From Bradyrhizobium sp. 190 (lineage in GTDB: Bacteria > Pseudomonadota > Alphaproteobacteria > Rhizobiales > Xanthobacteraceae), in contig NZ_JADPJL010000014.1 in assembly GCF_023073415.1 (NCBI RefSeq), forward strand, positions 23,059 through 87,058: DNA of 64,000 nucleotides, given 5' to 3'. Every line of letters starts with the position of its first letter. Position 1 is the first letter of the stretch. A model generated the notes under the pieces. It saw nothing but the letters and a program-made list of their open reading frames with translations. It was not told the origin of the DNA and made no database searches. Both the position numbers and the translations under genes were made by a program. Shown here piece after piece: positions 49,387 through 58,300 of this stretch.

Positions 49387-49803
49387 ATGTCCGTTGCGAA
49401 AACCGAACCCAAGGGGATGTCCGATGCCGAGGTGGTCGAGGCCTATCTCACGGCGTCGATGATCCCGGACCCCGAGGCCGCCGCGGCCTACATGAAGCCC
49501 GGCACGATCATCACCTTCACCGGCGGACGCGAGTTCGATCATCCGCGCGGGCCGACCGGCTTCAACGCGCGGCGATATCGCTGGGTCAAAAAGCAGATGG
49601 ACCGCTTCGACGTTTGCCCGGGCGCGAACGAAACCGTCGTCTACAGCATCGGCACGCTCTACGGCGAATGGATCGACGGCACGCCGTTCGAAGGCAACCG
49701 CTACGTCGACCGCTTCGTGGTGAAGGGCGGCCAGATCGTGAAGATGGACGTCTGGAACGACAGCGCCGAGCGCATTCTGGTGCAGATGGGCATTGAGGCG
49801 TAG
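49387..49803 (+). CDS. NTF2/SnoaL-like domain protein
   Basis: A 138-residue single-domain protein of the SnoaL-like NTF2 superfamily, without a signal peptide. Pattern: SDAEVVEAYLTASMIPDPEAAAAYMKPGTIITFTGGREFDHPRGPTGFNARRYRWVKKQMDRFDVCPG, then VYSIGTLYGEWIDGTPFEGNRYVDRFVVKGGQIVKMDVWNDSAERIL. The last strand, GGQIVKMDVWND, is typical. Such proteins can be isomerases, dehydratases or ligand carriers. AGGAG precedes the ATG. It shares a promoter region with the cytosine-deaminase-like gene, so it is likely an enzyme or accessory of the same pathway. Confidence 0.85.
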   Translation: MSVAKTEPKGMSDAEVVEAYLTASMIPDPEAAAAYMKPGTIITFTGGREFDHPRGPTGFNARRYRWVKKQMDRFDVCPGANETVVYSIGTLYGEWIDGTPFEGNRYVDRFVVKGGQIVKMDVWNDSAERILVQMGIEA

Positions 49804-49813
49804 GGCGAAGTTG

Positions 49814-49900
49814 CCGTCATTGCGAGGAGCGAAGCGACGAAGCAATCCATTCTTTCTTTGCGCGGTGCGATGGATTGCTTCGCTGCGCTCGCAATGACGG
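49814..49900. repeat. Palindromic intergenic repeat (CCGTCATTGCGAG type)
   Basis: CCGTCATTGCGAG (49814-49826) and CTCGCAATGACGG (49888-49900) are perfect arms; within, GAAGCAATCCAT and ATGGATTGCTTC pair as well. This is a well-known dispersed element of Bradyrhizobium-like genomes. It lies between convergent genes. A longer copy is at 53609-53716. Confidence 0.85.
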
Positions 49901-49909
49901 AGCCTGGAG

Positions 49910-50668
49910 CTACCGTGCCCGCACCACCTTCGGCAGTTTCACTACGCGGGCACTATCCGCCTCATCCGCGTAAGGCGCGAGAATATCCAGCAGATCCCGG
50001 CCGCGTTGCGGGGCAGGGGCTACCAGCGCACGGTTGGCGACCGAATCCAGATGGCTGTGCATCAGGCTCATAACCTTGGCTTCGTCGCCCTTGACCAGCG
50101 CTGCGATGATGGCGCGGTGCTCATTGATCGCGCATTCCGACGAGTGCGGACGGCTGTACAGCGACAGCGTCAGGCAGCAGCGATAGGCGACCTCGCTGAC
50201 ATAGCGCACCAGGATGGGGCTGTTCGTCATATTGGCGAGCAGAATGTGAAATTCCGTCGCGAGCCTGATTGACACCGCATCGGAACCGTCGCGGGCGCGG
50301 TCCTCGGCATCGACATGGGTATTGAGCTCGACGATCTGGCTCTTGGTCAGCTTGCCGGCGAGTTGGCGCACCACCAGCCGTTCGAGTTCGATCCGGATAT
50401 CAAAGGCATCGCGCGCTTCCTGCCAGCTCGGCGTCGCCACGACGGCAATCCGGTTGCGGCGAAGCTCGACGAGGCCTTCCGCCGCCAGTTGCCCCAGCGC
50501 ATGGCGGGCGATGGTGCGGCTGACGCCGAAGCGTTCGCCCAGCGAATCTTCGGGCAGTTTCGCCCCGGGCTCCAGCGCCTGCTCGATGATGGCGCGGCGG
50601 AGCGCGCGGCAGATCACGCCGACCTTGTCGGATGATTCAGCGATCTTGCTGGCGGCGCGGGGCGCCAT
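49910..50668 (-). CDS. GntR-family regulator, FCD subfamily
   Basis: A 252-residue regulator: winged helix-turn-helix at about residues 15-78 (VGVICRALRRAIIEQALEPGAKLPEDSLGERFGVSRTIARHALGQLAAEGLVELRRNRIAVVATPS) and an FCD effector domain (DAFDIRIELERLVVRQLAGKL ... ATEFHILLANMTNSPILVRYVSEVAYRCCLTLSLY ... NEHRAIIAALVKGDEAKVMSLMHSHLDSV). The ligand-site histidines fall in EFHILLA, EHRAII and MHSHLDS. It is divergent from the NitT/TauT-type ABC operon, and the intergenic region carries its likely binding motif; the same motif precedes the amidohydrolase/NTF2 pair. It is the obvious local regulator of the 48-55 kb locus. Confidence 0.9.
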   Translation of the reverse strand: MAPRAASKIAESSDKVGVICRALRRAIIEQALEPGAKLPEDSLGERFGVSRTIARHALGQLAAEGLVELRRNRIAVVATPSWQEARDAFDIRIELERLVVRQLAGKLTKSQIVELNTHVDAEDRARDGSDAVSIRLATEFHILLANMTNSPILVRYVSEVAYRCCLTLSLYSRPHSSECAINEHRAIIAALVKGDEAKVMSLMHSHLDSVANRALVAPAPQRGRDLLDILAPYADEADSARVVKLPKVVRAR

Positions 50669-50708
50669 CGACGAATCCTTAAAGTGTGCTTCGAATGGCG
50701 CTCTTTAT

Positions 50709-50764
50709 CACAATTGTGCACGGATTGAGCGCCTCAATTGCATGCAGTTTGAGAGCCGGATTGC
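50709..50764. promoter_or_regulatory. GntR operator cluster upstream of the ABC operon
   Basis: Elements seen: a perfect palindrome CACAATTGTG (50709-50718); an inverted, degenerate copy of the 22-bp motif (50721-50742, reverse strand beginning TGCAATTGAGGCG); and a strong forward copy (50743-50764) opening TGCAGTTTGAG and ending GGATTGC. TTGTGCA (50714-50720) and TGCACAA (50762-50768) form outer inverted arms. This arrangement between GntR and its divergent operon is typical of autoregulated FCD regulators. Confidence 0.6.
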
Positions 50765-50858
50765 ACAAAAGGAATCCGCCCGTTTCGGCTGAGATCCGCG
50801 ATACCGCTGATTTCACAGGCAAGTTTGGCTGGCATTCGGCTTGCATGCACTTCCAGCC

Positions 50859-51740
50859 ATGATGCGCATGCAACCACATTCCGAATTCTCTGGCTTGCCG
50901 GTCCCGGCTTCCGCCGCGCCCATTGCCATCGAGCTCTCGGAGGCCTCGGTCACGTTCGGCCGCGGCGACCGCGCGGTGCCGGCCCTTGCCACGACGACGC
51001 TGCGGATCGCCGACGGCGAGTTCGTTGCTCTCGTCGGGCCTTCCGGATGTGGCAAGTCCACCATCCTTCGGCTGGCGAGCGGGCTGGTGCAGCCATCCAC
51101 CGGCGTGGTCATCGTCGGCGGGCGGGAAGTGGCGGCGCGTGCCTTGCGCGTCGGCATGGCGTTCCAGAATCCGACCATGCTGCCCTGGATGACGATCGAG
51201 CGGAACATCATGCTGCCTCTCAAGATCGTCGAACCGTTCCGCTCGCAATTCCGCAAGCTGCGCAAGACCGAATTCCGCGACAAGGCCAATGCGCTGTTGG
51301 AGCAGGTCGGCCTCAAGGGCTTTGGCAACCGCTACCCCTGGCAGCTCTCCGGCGGCATGCTTCAGCGCGCCAATCTGTGCCGGGCGCTGATTCATGAGCC
51401 GCGGATGCTCTTGCTCGACGAGCCCTTCGGCGCGCTCGACCAGTTCACGCGGGAAGAGCTGTGGTCGATCCTTCAGGATCTCTGGATCGCCCACAAGCCG
51501 ACCGTGCTCTTGGTGACGCACGACCTGCGCGAGGCGGCGTTCCTCGGCAGCCGCATCTGCGTGATGAGCGCGCGCCCCGGCCGCATCCTCGACGACAGCC
51601 ACGTCACCTTCGCCCGCCCTCGCACGGTCGCGATGACCTTCGAGCCGGATTTCGTCGCACTGAACCAGAAGCTGCGCGCGTTCATCGTCGATGCCAGAAC
51701 TGCCTCGAAAGAGGTCGCGGCAACACAGGGAGCGGCCTGA
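50859..51740 (+). CDS. NitT/TauT-type ABC importer ATPase
   Basis: A 293-residue ATPase of the nitrate/sulfonate/taurine/pyrimidine importer class. Walker A is VGPSGCGKST (about residues 66-75), the Q-loop is FQNPTMLPWMTIERNIMLPL, the signature LSGGMLQRANLCRALIHEP, Walker B MLLLDEPFGALD and the switch THDLREAAFLG. The ATG at 50859 is the first of three closely spaced candidates (50859, 50862, 50868); none has a strong Shine-Dalgarno, and a TTG at 50841 is also in frame. It opens an ATPase-permease-binding protein operon under the GntR operators. The next gene is two bases downstream. Confidence 0.9.
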   Translation: MMRMQPHSEFSGLPVPASAAPIAIELSEASVTFGRGDRAVPALATTTLRIADGEFVALVGPSGCGKSTILRLASGLVQPSTGVVIVGGREVAARALRVGMAFQNPTMLPWMTIERNIMLPLKIVEPFRSQFRKLRKTEFRDKANALLEQVGLKGFGNRYPWQLSGGMLQRANLCRALIHEPRMLLLDEPFGALDQFTREELWSILQDLWIAHKPTVLLVTHDLREAAFLGSRICVMSARPGRILDDSHVTFARPRTVAMTFEPDFVALNQKLRAFIVDARTASKEVAATQGAA

Positions 51741-51742
51741 CC

Positions 51743-52519
51743 ATGCCCGATTTCGATTACCGCCAGAAGGCCTGGTCGGCGGGACTGATCGTCCTGTTCT
51801 TCGTGGCCTGGGAATTGTTCTGCCTGATGACGGGCATGTCAGACCTCGTGCTGCCGCGCCCGTCGCAGGTGTTCGTCACGCTGTTTGAGAAGTTCCCGAT
51901 CCTGTGGCCGCATATTCTGCAGACGCTGGCGACCACGATGATCGGCTTCGTGCTCGGTGTCGGCCTCGGCGTGGTGCTCGGCGCGGTCATCGGCGTTTCA
52001 AAGACGGCTTACGATACGGCCTATCCGCTGCTGGTCGGCTTCTCCTCGATTCCGAAAGTCGCCGTGGTGCCGATCTTCGTGCTCTGGTTCGGCTCCGGCT
52101 CGGTGCCGGCGGTGCTGACCGCGCTCTCGATCTGCTTCTTCCCGATCGTGGTCAACATTGCGACGGGGCTCGCGACCACCGAACCCGAACTCGAGGACGT
52201 GCTGAAGGCGCTCGGCGCCAGCAAGCTCGACATTCTCTGGAATGTCGGGCTGCCGCGCACCATGCCATTCTTCTTTGCCTCGCTGAAGGTCGCAGTCTCC
52301 TACGCCTTTGTCGGTGCAGTGCTGTCGGAGACTGTCGCCTCCAACCGCGGCATCGGCAACGTCATGATGACCGCGTCCTCCAACTTCAACGTGCCACTGG
52401 TGTTCGCCGGCCTGTTCGTGCTCGCTGGCCTCGGCGTCGCGCTCTACGTGATCTTCTCCGTGATCGAGGGACGCGTCACCGGCTGGGCCACCCGCAAGAG
52501 CGACGTGATCGCGACATGA
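51743..52519 (+). CDS. NitT/TauT-type ABC permease
   Basis: A 258-residue inner-membrane permease with about six spans. Blocks are AGLIVLFFVAWELFCLMTGMSDLVLPRPSQVFVTLFE, the family segment GFVLGVGLGVVLGAVIGVSKTAYDTAYPLLVGFSSIPKVAVVPIFVLWFGSG, and the coupling loop EPELEDVLKALGASKLDILWNVGLPRTMPFFFASLKVAVSYAFVGAVLSE. The permease acts as a homodimer with the upstream ATPase and the downstream periplasmic protein. Operon spacing is two bases before and 46 bases after. Confidence 0.9.
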   Translation: MPDFDYRQKAWSAGLIVLFFVAWELFCLMTGMSDLVLPRPSQVFVTLFEKFPILWPHILQTLATTMIGFVLGVGLGVVLGAVIGVSKTAYDTAYPLLVGFSSIPKVAVVPIFVLWFGSGSVPAVLTALSICFFPIVVNIATGLATTEPELEDVLKALGASKLDILWNVGLPRTMPFFFASLKVAVSYAFVGAVLSETVASNRGIGNVMMTASSNFNVPLVFAGLFVLAGLGVALYVIFSVIEGRVTGWATRKSDVIAT

Positions 52520-52565
52520 GCAAAGATTCCGCCAACCGTCATCCAACCCAGTCGAGGAGATCGCC

Positions 52566-53591
52566 ATGTTAGCCAGACTTAGTGCAGCGCTGTTGGGAGC
52601 CGCCTTGTTTGCCGGCGCCGCCAATGCCCAGGAGACGACGATCAAGTTTACGCTGGGCTGGAAGACGCAAGGGTCCGATGCCGCGTTCTTCTATGCCAAG
52701 GACAACGGCTTCTTCAAGGAAGAGGGCCTCAACGTCGTGATCGACCAGGGCGAGGGCTCCGGCGCGACGGTGACGCGCATTATGTCCGGCGCCTATGATG
52801 CCGGCTTCGGCGACGTCAACGCCATCATCCAGAACGCCTCGACCAAGCCGCAGGACGCCCCTGTCATGGTCTACATGATCTGGAACCAGCCGCCGTTTGC
52901 GATCGTCACCAAGAAGACCAGCGGCATCAACACCATCAAGGATTTCGAAGGCCATACGCTCGGCGGCGCGCAGGGCACGCCAACCACGCGGCTGTTGCCG
53001 GTGTTCGCGCAAAAGAACAAGCTCGAGGGCGAGAAGATCAAGATCTCCAACATGGCGCCGAACCTGCAGGAGCCGATGCTGATCAAGGGCGACATCGATG
53101 CTGCGCTGGTGTTCAATATCACGAGCTATTTCAACCTGGTGCTGAACCGCCAGGACCCCGACAAGGACTACAAATGGTTCCAGTTCGGCGATTATGGTCT
53201 CGATCTCTATTCCAACGGCGTCATGGTCTCGCGCAAGCTTTTGGCCTCCAATCCGAAGGCCGTCGCCGGGCTCGTCCGCGCCGTCAACAAGGGCATGATC
53301 GCGATCGCCAAGGATCAGAACGCCGGGATGAAAGCCGCGGTGAACTACGACAACCTGATCAATGTCGAGGTCGAAAAGCGCCGCTTGCAATACTCCTTCG
53401 ACGAGCTGATCGTCTCGCCGGAGATGAAGGAGATTGGCGTCGGCGACGTCAAGGACGACCGCATGGCCCGCGCCATCGGCATCATCGTCGAAGGCTATCA
53501 GCTCACCCGCGCGCCTGCGCCCGCCGAGATTTTCTCGCGCGAATTCCTGCCGCCGCGCGCGGAGCGGGAATTGGTGTATACGGCGAATTGA
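52566..53591 (+). CDS. NMT1/THI5-like ABC substrate-binding protein
   Basis: A 341-residue periplasmic binding protein with a Sec signal (LSAALLGAALFAGAANAQ). The NMT1/THI5-like fold is recognised in TTIKFTLGWKTQGSDAAFFYAKDNGFFKEEGLNVVIDQGEGSGATVTRIMSGAYDAGFGDVNAIIQN and FEGHTLGGAQGTPTTRLLPVFAQKN. Members bind pyrimidine precursors of thiamine, riboflavin-type heterocycles, sulfonates or nitrate analogues. GAGGAGATCGCC precedes the ATG. Given two amidohydrolases in the same locus, a small N-heterocycle is the most natural ligand guess. This is an inference. Confidence 0.9.
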   Translation: MLARLSAALLGAALFAGAANAQETTIKFTLGWKTQGSDAAFFYAKDNGFFKEEGLNVVIDQGEGSGATVTRIMSGAYDAGFGDVNAIIQNASTKPQDAPVMVYMIWNQPPFAIVTKKTSGINTIKDFEGHTLGGAQGTPTTRLLPVFAQKNKLEGEKIKISNMAPNLQEPMLIKGDIDAALVFNITSYFNLVLNRQDPDKDYKWFQFGDYGLDLYSNGVMVSRKLLASNPKAVAGLVRAVNKGMIAIAKDQNAGMKAAVNYDNLINVEVEKRRLQYSFDELIVSPEMKEIGVGDVKDDRMARAIGIIVEGYQLTRAPAPAEIFSREFLPPRAERELVYTAN

Positions 53592-53608
53592 GTCAGGTGC
53601 TTCGGGCT

Positions 53609-53716
53609 GTCATTGCCTGCGACAAACGCGAAGCGTTTGCGCAAGGGAGCGAAGCGACGAAGCAATCCATTCTTTCTCCGTGGCGCGATGGATTGCTTCG
53701 CTTCGCTCGCAATGAC
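53609..53716. repeat. Palindromic intergenic repeat (GTCATTGC type, longer form)
   Basis: GTCATTGC at the left and GCAATGAC at the right enclose GAAGCAATCCAT/ATGGATTGCTTC, as in the copy at 49814-49900. An extra small hairpin (AAACGCGAAGCGTTT) is inserted near the left end. It separates the ABC operon from the second amidohydrolase, and the GGAG just after it (53717) serves as ribosome-binding site for that gene. Confidence 0.85.
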
Positions 53717-53727
53717 GGAGTGCGATT

Positions 53728-55170
53728 ATGACCATTGAAGTTCCGGCACACAGCCTGTTCTCCGGCTCAGACCGCGGCTTGCTCGAAAACGTTGTACTGC
53801 AGCACGACAATGGAATCGTTACATCCATCTGCGAGGGAGTGCCGCCCGCGACGAGGCCACGCTCCCTCGTGCTTCCTGCCTTCGTCAACGCCCACGACCA
53901 TGCGCGCCCGACCGCGTCCTCATTCGGAGCGCTCGGCATGCCGCTTGAGAGCTGGATCCTAAGGTCGGCGCTCGGCACGCCGGTCGACCCGTATCTGACC
54001 GCGGCGTCTGCGCTGGCGCGTTCGGCGCGCGCCGGCTGCGCAGTGATGATGATCCACTACACTCGCCCAAGCGGCACCATGCCGCTGGTCGAGGAAGCCA
54101 GCGCCATCGCGCGCGCGGCGTCCGACGTCGGTATCCGCATCGCGTTCGCGCTTGCGGTACGCGACCAGAATCCGGTGGTGTATGGCAATGAAGAACCGGT
54201 TCTCTCCAACCTCTCCAAAGACGATCGCAGCACGATCGAGCAGATGTTCGTTCGCGCGCCGATGTCACCGAAAGCCTATATCGAGTTGACGGACGCGATT
54301 GCCGCGGCCATCGCAGGTCCGAAGGTGGATGTGCAGCTTGGCCCGGCTGGCGTGCAGTGGTGCTCAAAACCGCTACTGGAGGCGGTGGCGGAGAATTCGG
54401 CGCAGACCGGACGCCGCATCCACATGCATCTGTTGGAGACCATCTATCAGCGCGCCTGGGCGGGCCGGCATTTTCCTGACGGCATCGTCCGCTACCTCCG
54501 CGACATCGGCTTCCTGTCGGAGCGGTTGACGCTGGCGCATTGCATCCATGCCCGCCCCGACGAGATCGAGATGATTGCCGCTTCCGGCGCGCGCATCGTC
54601 ACCAATTTCTCCTCCAATCTGCATCTGCGCTCCGGCCTGGCGCCGATCGCGGCCGCGCACAAATGCGGCTGCGCCATCGCTGTAGGCGTCGATGGACTGG
54701 CGCTCGACGAGGATGACGACGTGCTGCGCGAGATGCGGCTGGTGCAGATGATGCACGGCGGTCTCGGCTTCGAGCGCACGTGGACCACGTCCGAATTCCT
54801 CGCGCTCGCGATCGCCAACGGCCGCAAGGCGACGGGCGCGCCTGGAACCGGCGCGCTCCTACCCGGCGCGCCAGCCGATTTCGTCACCATCGATCTCGAT
54901 CGGCTTGACCGCGACCAGATCATGCCTGTCGATCCGATCGATCTTCTGTTCGCCCGCGGCAATGCGTCGTTGCTCCGCGACGTGGTCGTGGACGGTCGGC
55001 TGATCGTCAACGAAGGCCGTTGCACCGGTGTCGATCTTCCAGCAATCGAGCACGAGTTGCGCGAAATCTACCGTGCCAACGCAAGGCAACTCACGCCCTT
55101 CCAGCGGGCCTGGCCGCCGCTCTCGGCGTCGCTGCAGAACTGGTTCGAAGCCCGGCTCGATTGCCGGTAG
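53728..55170 (+). CDS. Amidohydrolase-superfamily enzyme (atrazine-hydrolase/guanine-deaminase-like)
   Basis: A 480-residue amidohydrolase with a TIM-barrel and the metal motif HDH (H56, H58) in LPAFVNAHDHARP. Further metal/catalytic residues are in RIHMHLLET, LTLAHCIHARPDEI and IAVGVDGLALDEDDD, where the aspartate is present, in contrast to the other amidohydrolase of the locus. The C-terminus has the usual small beta-domain (LLPGAPADFVTIDLDRLDRDQI ... VVVDGRLIVNEGRC). The reaction is likely hydrolytic deamination or ring opening of an N-heterocycle. It follows the NitT/TauT-type ABC operon on the same strand, 137 bp away across a repeat. Substrate unknown. Confidence 0.87.
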   Translation: MTIEVPAHSLFSGSDRGLLENVVLQHDNGIVTSICEGVPPATRPRSLVLPAFVNAHDHARPTASSFGALGMPLESWILRSALGTPVDPYLTAASALARSARAGCAVMMIHYTRPSGTMPLVEEASAIARAASDVGIRIAFALAVRDQNPVVYGNEEPVLSNLSKDDRSTIEQMFVRAPMSPKAYIELTDAIAAAIAGPKVDVQLGPAGVQWCSKPLLEAVAENSAQTGRRIHMHLLETIYQRAWAGRHFPDGIVRYLRDIGFLSERLTLAHCIHARPDEIEMIAASGARIVTNFSSNLHLRSGLAPIAAAHKCGCAIAVGVDGLALDEDDDVLREMRLVQMMHGGLGFERTWTTSEFLALAIANGRKATGAPGTGALLPGAPADFVTIDLDRLDRDQIMPVDPIDLLFARGNASLLRDVVVDGRLIVNEGRCTGVDLPAIEHELREIYRANARQLTPFQRAWPPLSASLQNWFEARLDCR

Positions 55171-55197
55171 ACCGCTAAGCGCCTCAGTTTACTGTGC

Positions 55198-55224
55198 GAA
55201 TTTCCGTAATGCGGAACGAAATTC
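55198..55224. promoter_or_regulatory. IclR-like palindrome upstream of the acyl-CoA carboxylase gene
   Basis: TTCCGTAATGCGGAA (55202-55216) has perfect six-base arms TTCCGY/RCGGAA around a three-base spacer, a form often bound by IclR-family proteins. It is nested in a wider dyad, GAATTTC (55198-55204) with GAAATTC (55218-55224). It sits about 150 bp before the carboxylase start. It resembles in build the two palindromes at 8939-8969. Confidence 0.5.
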
Positions 55225-55369
55225 CACTTGCGCAGAATCTCGGCAAAGGTTTCATGTTCAATAACAAGAAACTGCCGGCGGGCCGCATCGTGCTGCTGAT
55301 TGGGATATGGAAGCAAGCGGGGCGAGGTGAGCCGATCGCCGCATCATTTCGCTCTGATCGGAACCGTTC

Positions 55370-58300
55370 ATGTCCTTCCACAAACTGCTGATTGCCAACC
55401 GCGGCGAGATCGCCATCCGCATCGCGCGCGCGGCGGGCGACGCCGGGCTTGCCACCGTCGCGATCCATTCCGCCGACGATGCGCAATCGATGCATATCCG
55501 CGCCGCCGACGCGGCCCACGAGATCCCCGGGCGCGGCGCGCGGGCCTATCTCGACATCGAGGCCGTGATATCAGCCGCCAAGGCGACCGGATGTGACGCC
55601 GTGCATCCCGGCTATGGCTTCCTCAGCGAGAACGCCACGCTCGCCCGGCGCTGCATCGAGGAAAGCATCGTCTTCGTCGGGCCGTCGCCGGAGGCGCTCG
55701 ACCTGTTCGGCGACAAGGCGCGGGCCAAGGCGCTGGCAAAACAATGCGGCGTGCCCATCATCGAGGGCAGCAGCGGGCCGACCAGCCTGGAAGAGGCAAG
55801 GGTCTTCCTTGAATCCCTGGGTGAGGGCGGCGCCATCATGATCAAGGCGATCGCCGGCGGCGGCGGCCGCGGCATGCGCATCGTCGATGACGCCAACAAG
55901 CTGGAGGAAGCCTATGCGCGCTGCCAGTCCGAGGCCAATGCCGCCTTCGGCAGCGACGGCGTCTATGTCGAGCGCCTGATCCGCAACGCCCGCCACATCG
56001 AGGTGCAGATCATCTGCGATCACCACGGTGCGATCAGCCATTTGTGGGAGCGTGAATGCACCATCCAGCGCCGTAACCAAAAACTGATCGAGGTCGCGCC
56101 GAGCCCGTCGCTGAACGACGCCTTGCGCGGGCGCATTATCGACGCCGCCAAGGAACTCGCGGCTGCTGCGAACTACGACAATCTCGGCACCTTCGAATTC
56201 CTCGTCGATAACGACGCCAAAACCAGCGACCAGACGTTTGCCTTCATCGAGGCCAATCCGAGGCTCCAGGTCGAGCATACCGTCACCGAGGAAGTGCTCG
56301 GCCTCGATCTGGTGCAGTCGCAGCTCGCGGTCGCGGCCGGCGCCACGCTGGGTTCGCTCGGTCTGGCGCAGGCCTATATCCCCAAACCGCGCGGCTATGC
56401 GATGCAGCTCCGCGTCAACATGGAGGTGATGGACGAGACCGGCGGAACAAAGCCAACCGGCGGAACGCTGGCGCTGTTCGACCTGCCGTCCGGCCCCGGC
56501 GTTCGCGTCGATACGTTTGGCTATTCGGGATACCGCACCAGCACGGCCTTCGACTCGCTGCTCGCCAAGGTCATCGTGCATTCGCCGGGTGGCAACTGGA
56601 CCGACGTCGTGCACAAGGCGACGCGGACGCTCCGCGAGTTCCGGATCGGTGGCGTCGCGACCAACATCCCCTTCCTGGCGGCGATTTTGGCGCATCCGGA
56701 TTTTGTCGAGAACCGCGTCAGCACCGGCTTCATCGAGGCCCATGTCGCTGGTCTCGTCGGCGAGGCCAAAGCGACCGCCGAGACGGCGCTGATCGAATCC
56801 GGCAACGCCGCCGATGACGACACGCTCGCCCTTGCGGTCGCGGCATCGGCAACCGGGCCGGACGGCTCGGTCGCGGTTCCGGCGCCGTTGCAGGGCACTA
56901 TTGTTGCCATCGATGTCGAGGAGGGAGATCTCGTCCGCCCCGGCCAGCAGATCGCCGTGCTTGAATCCATGAAGATGGAGCATCTGGTGACGGCGCCGCA
57001 TGGCGGCAGGGTGACGCAGGTAGCGGCGGAAGCCGGTGTGACGCTGATGCAGGACGAGGCGATCCTCTATCTGGAGCCCGCCGAGATCGACGCCCATGAT
57101 GTGACTGAAGAGGAGGATGTCGACCTCGACCACATCCGCCCCGACCTGGCTGAACTGATCGAACGCCACGCCATCACGCTGGATGAAAACCGCCCGGCTT
57201 CAGTCGAGCGCCGCCGCAAGACCAACCAGCGCACGGCACGCGAGAACATCGCCCAGCTCGTCGATGAAGGATCGTTTGTCGAATACGGCTCGCTCGCGAT
57301 CGCCGCCCAGCGCCGGCGGCGCACGGTCGACGATCTCATCCGCAACACGCCTGCCGACGGCCTGATCTCCGGCGTCGCTACCGTGAACGCGGAAAAGTTC
57401 GGCGCGGATGCCGCCCGCTGCATGGTGATTTCCTACGACTACACCGTGCTGGCCGGCACCCAGGGCCACATGAACCACAAGAAGATCGACCGCATGCTGG
57501 GCCTTGCCGAGCAATGGCGGATGCCGCTGGTGTTTTATGCCGAGGGCGGTGGTGGCCGGCCCGGCGATACCGACCGGCTCGGCATGACCGGCCTCGACGG
57601 CCCGTCCTTTGTGCAGTTCGCAAAGCTCTCGGGGCTGGTGCCCGTCATCGGCGTCGTCTCCGGCTATTGCTTCGCCGGCAACGCCGCGATGCTCGGTTGC
57701 TGCGACGTCATCATCGCGACGATGAACGCGTCGATCGGCATGGGCGGCCCCGCGATGATCGAGGGCGGCGGCCTCGGCGTCTATCATCCAGCCGAAGTGG
57801 GGCCGGTGTCGTTCCAGTCGCCGAACGGCGTCATCGACATCCTGGTCGAAGATGAAGCGGAAGCGACGGCTGCTGTGCAAAAATATCTGTCGTACTTCCA
57901 GGGCGCCGTTGCCGACTGGAAGGCGCCGGACCAGCGGTTGTTGCGGCGGGCGATCCCGGAAAACCGCCTGCGGGTCTACGACATCCGCAACGTCATCGAT
58001 CTTCTCGCGGACGAAGGCTCGGTGCTGGAAATCCGCCGCGACTTTGGCGTCGGCATGATCACCGCTTTCATCCGCATCGAAGGAAAGCCGTTCGGCCTGA
58101 TCGCCAACAATCCGAAGCATCTTGGCGGCGCGATCGATGCGCCGGCCGGCGACAAGGCCGCCCGCTTCATGCAGCTCTGCGACGCCTTCGACATTCCGAT
58201 CCTGTCGCTGTGCGATACGCCGGGCTTCATGGTCGGGCCCGAAGCCGAAAAGACCGCGATCGTGCGCCACGTCGCGCGCATGTTCGTGACCGGCGCGAGC

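Noticed and set aside
55571..57169. Open frame of 532 codons on the minus strand inside the carboxylase gene
   Set aside because: It mirrors codon bias of the biotin carboxylase on the other strand and has no family pattern.
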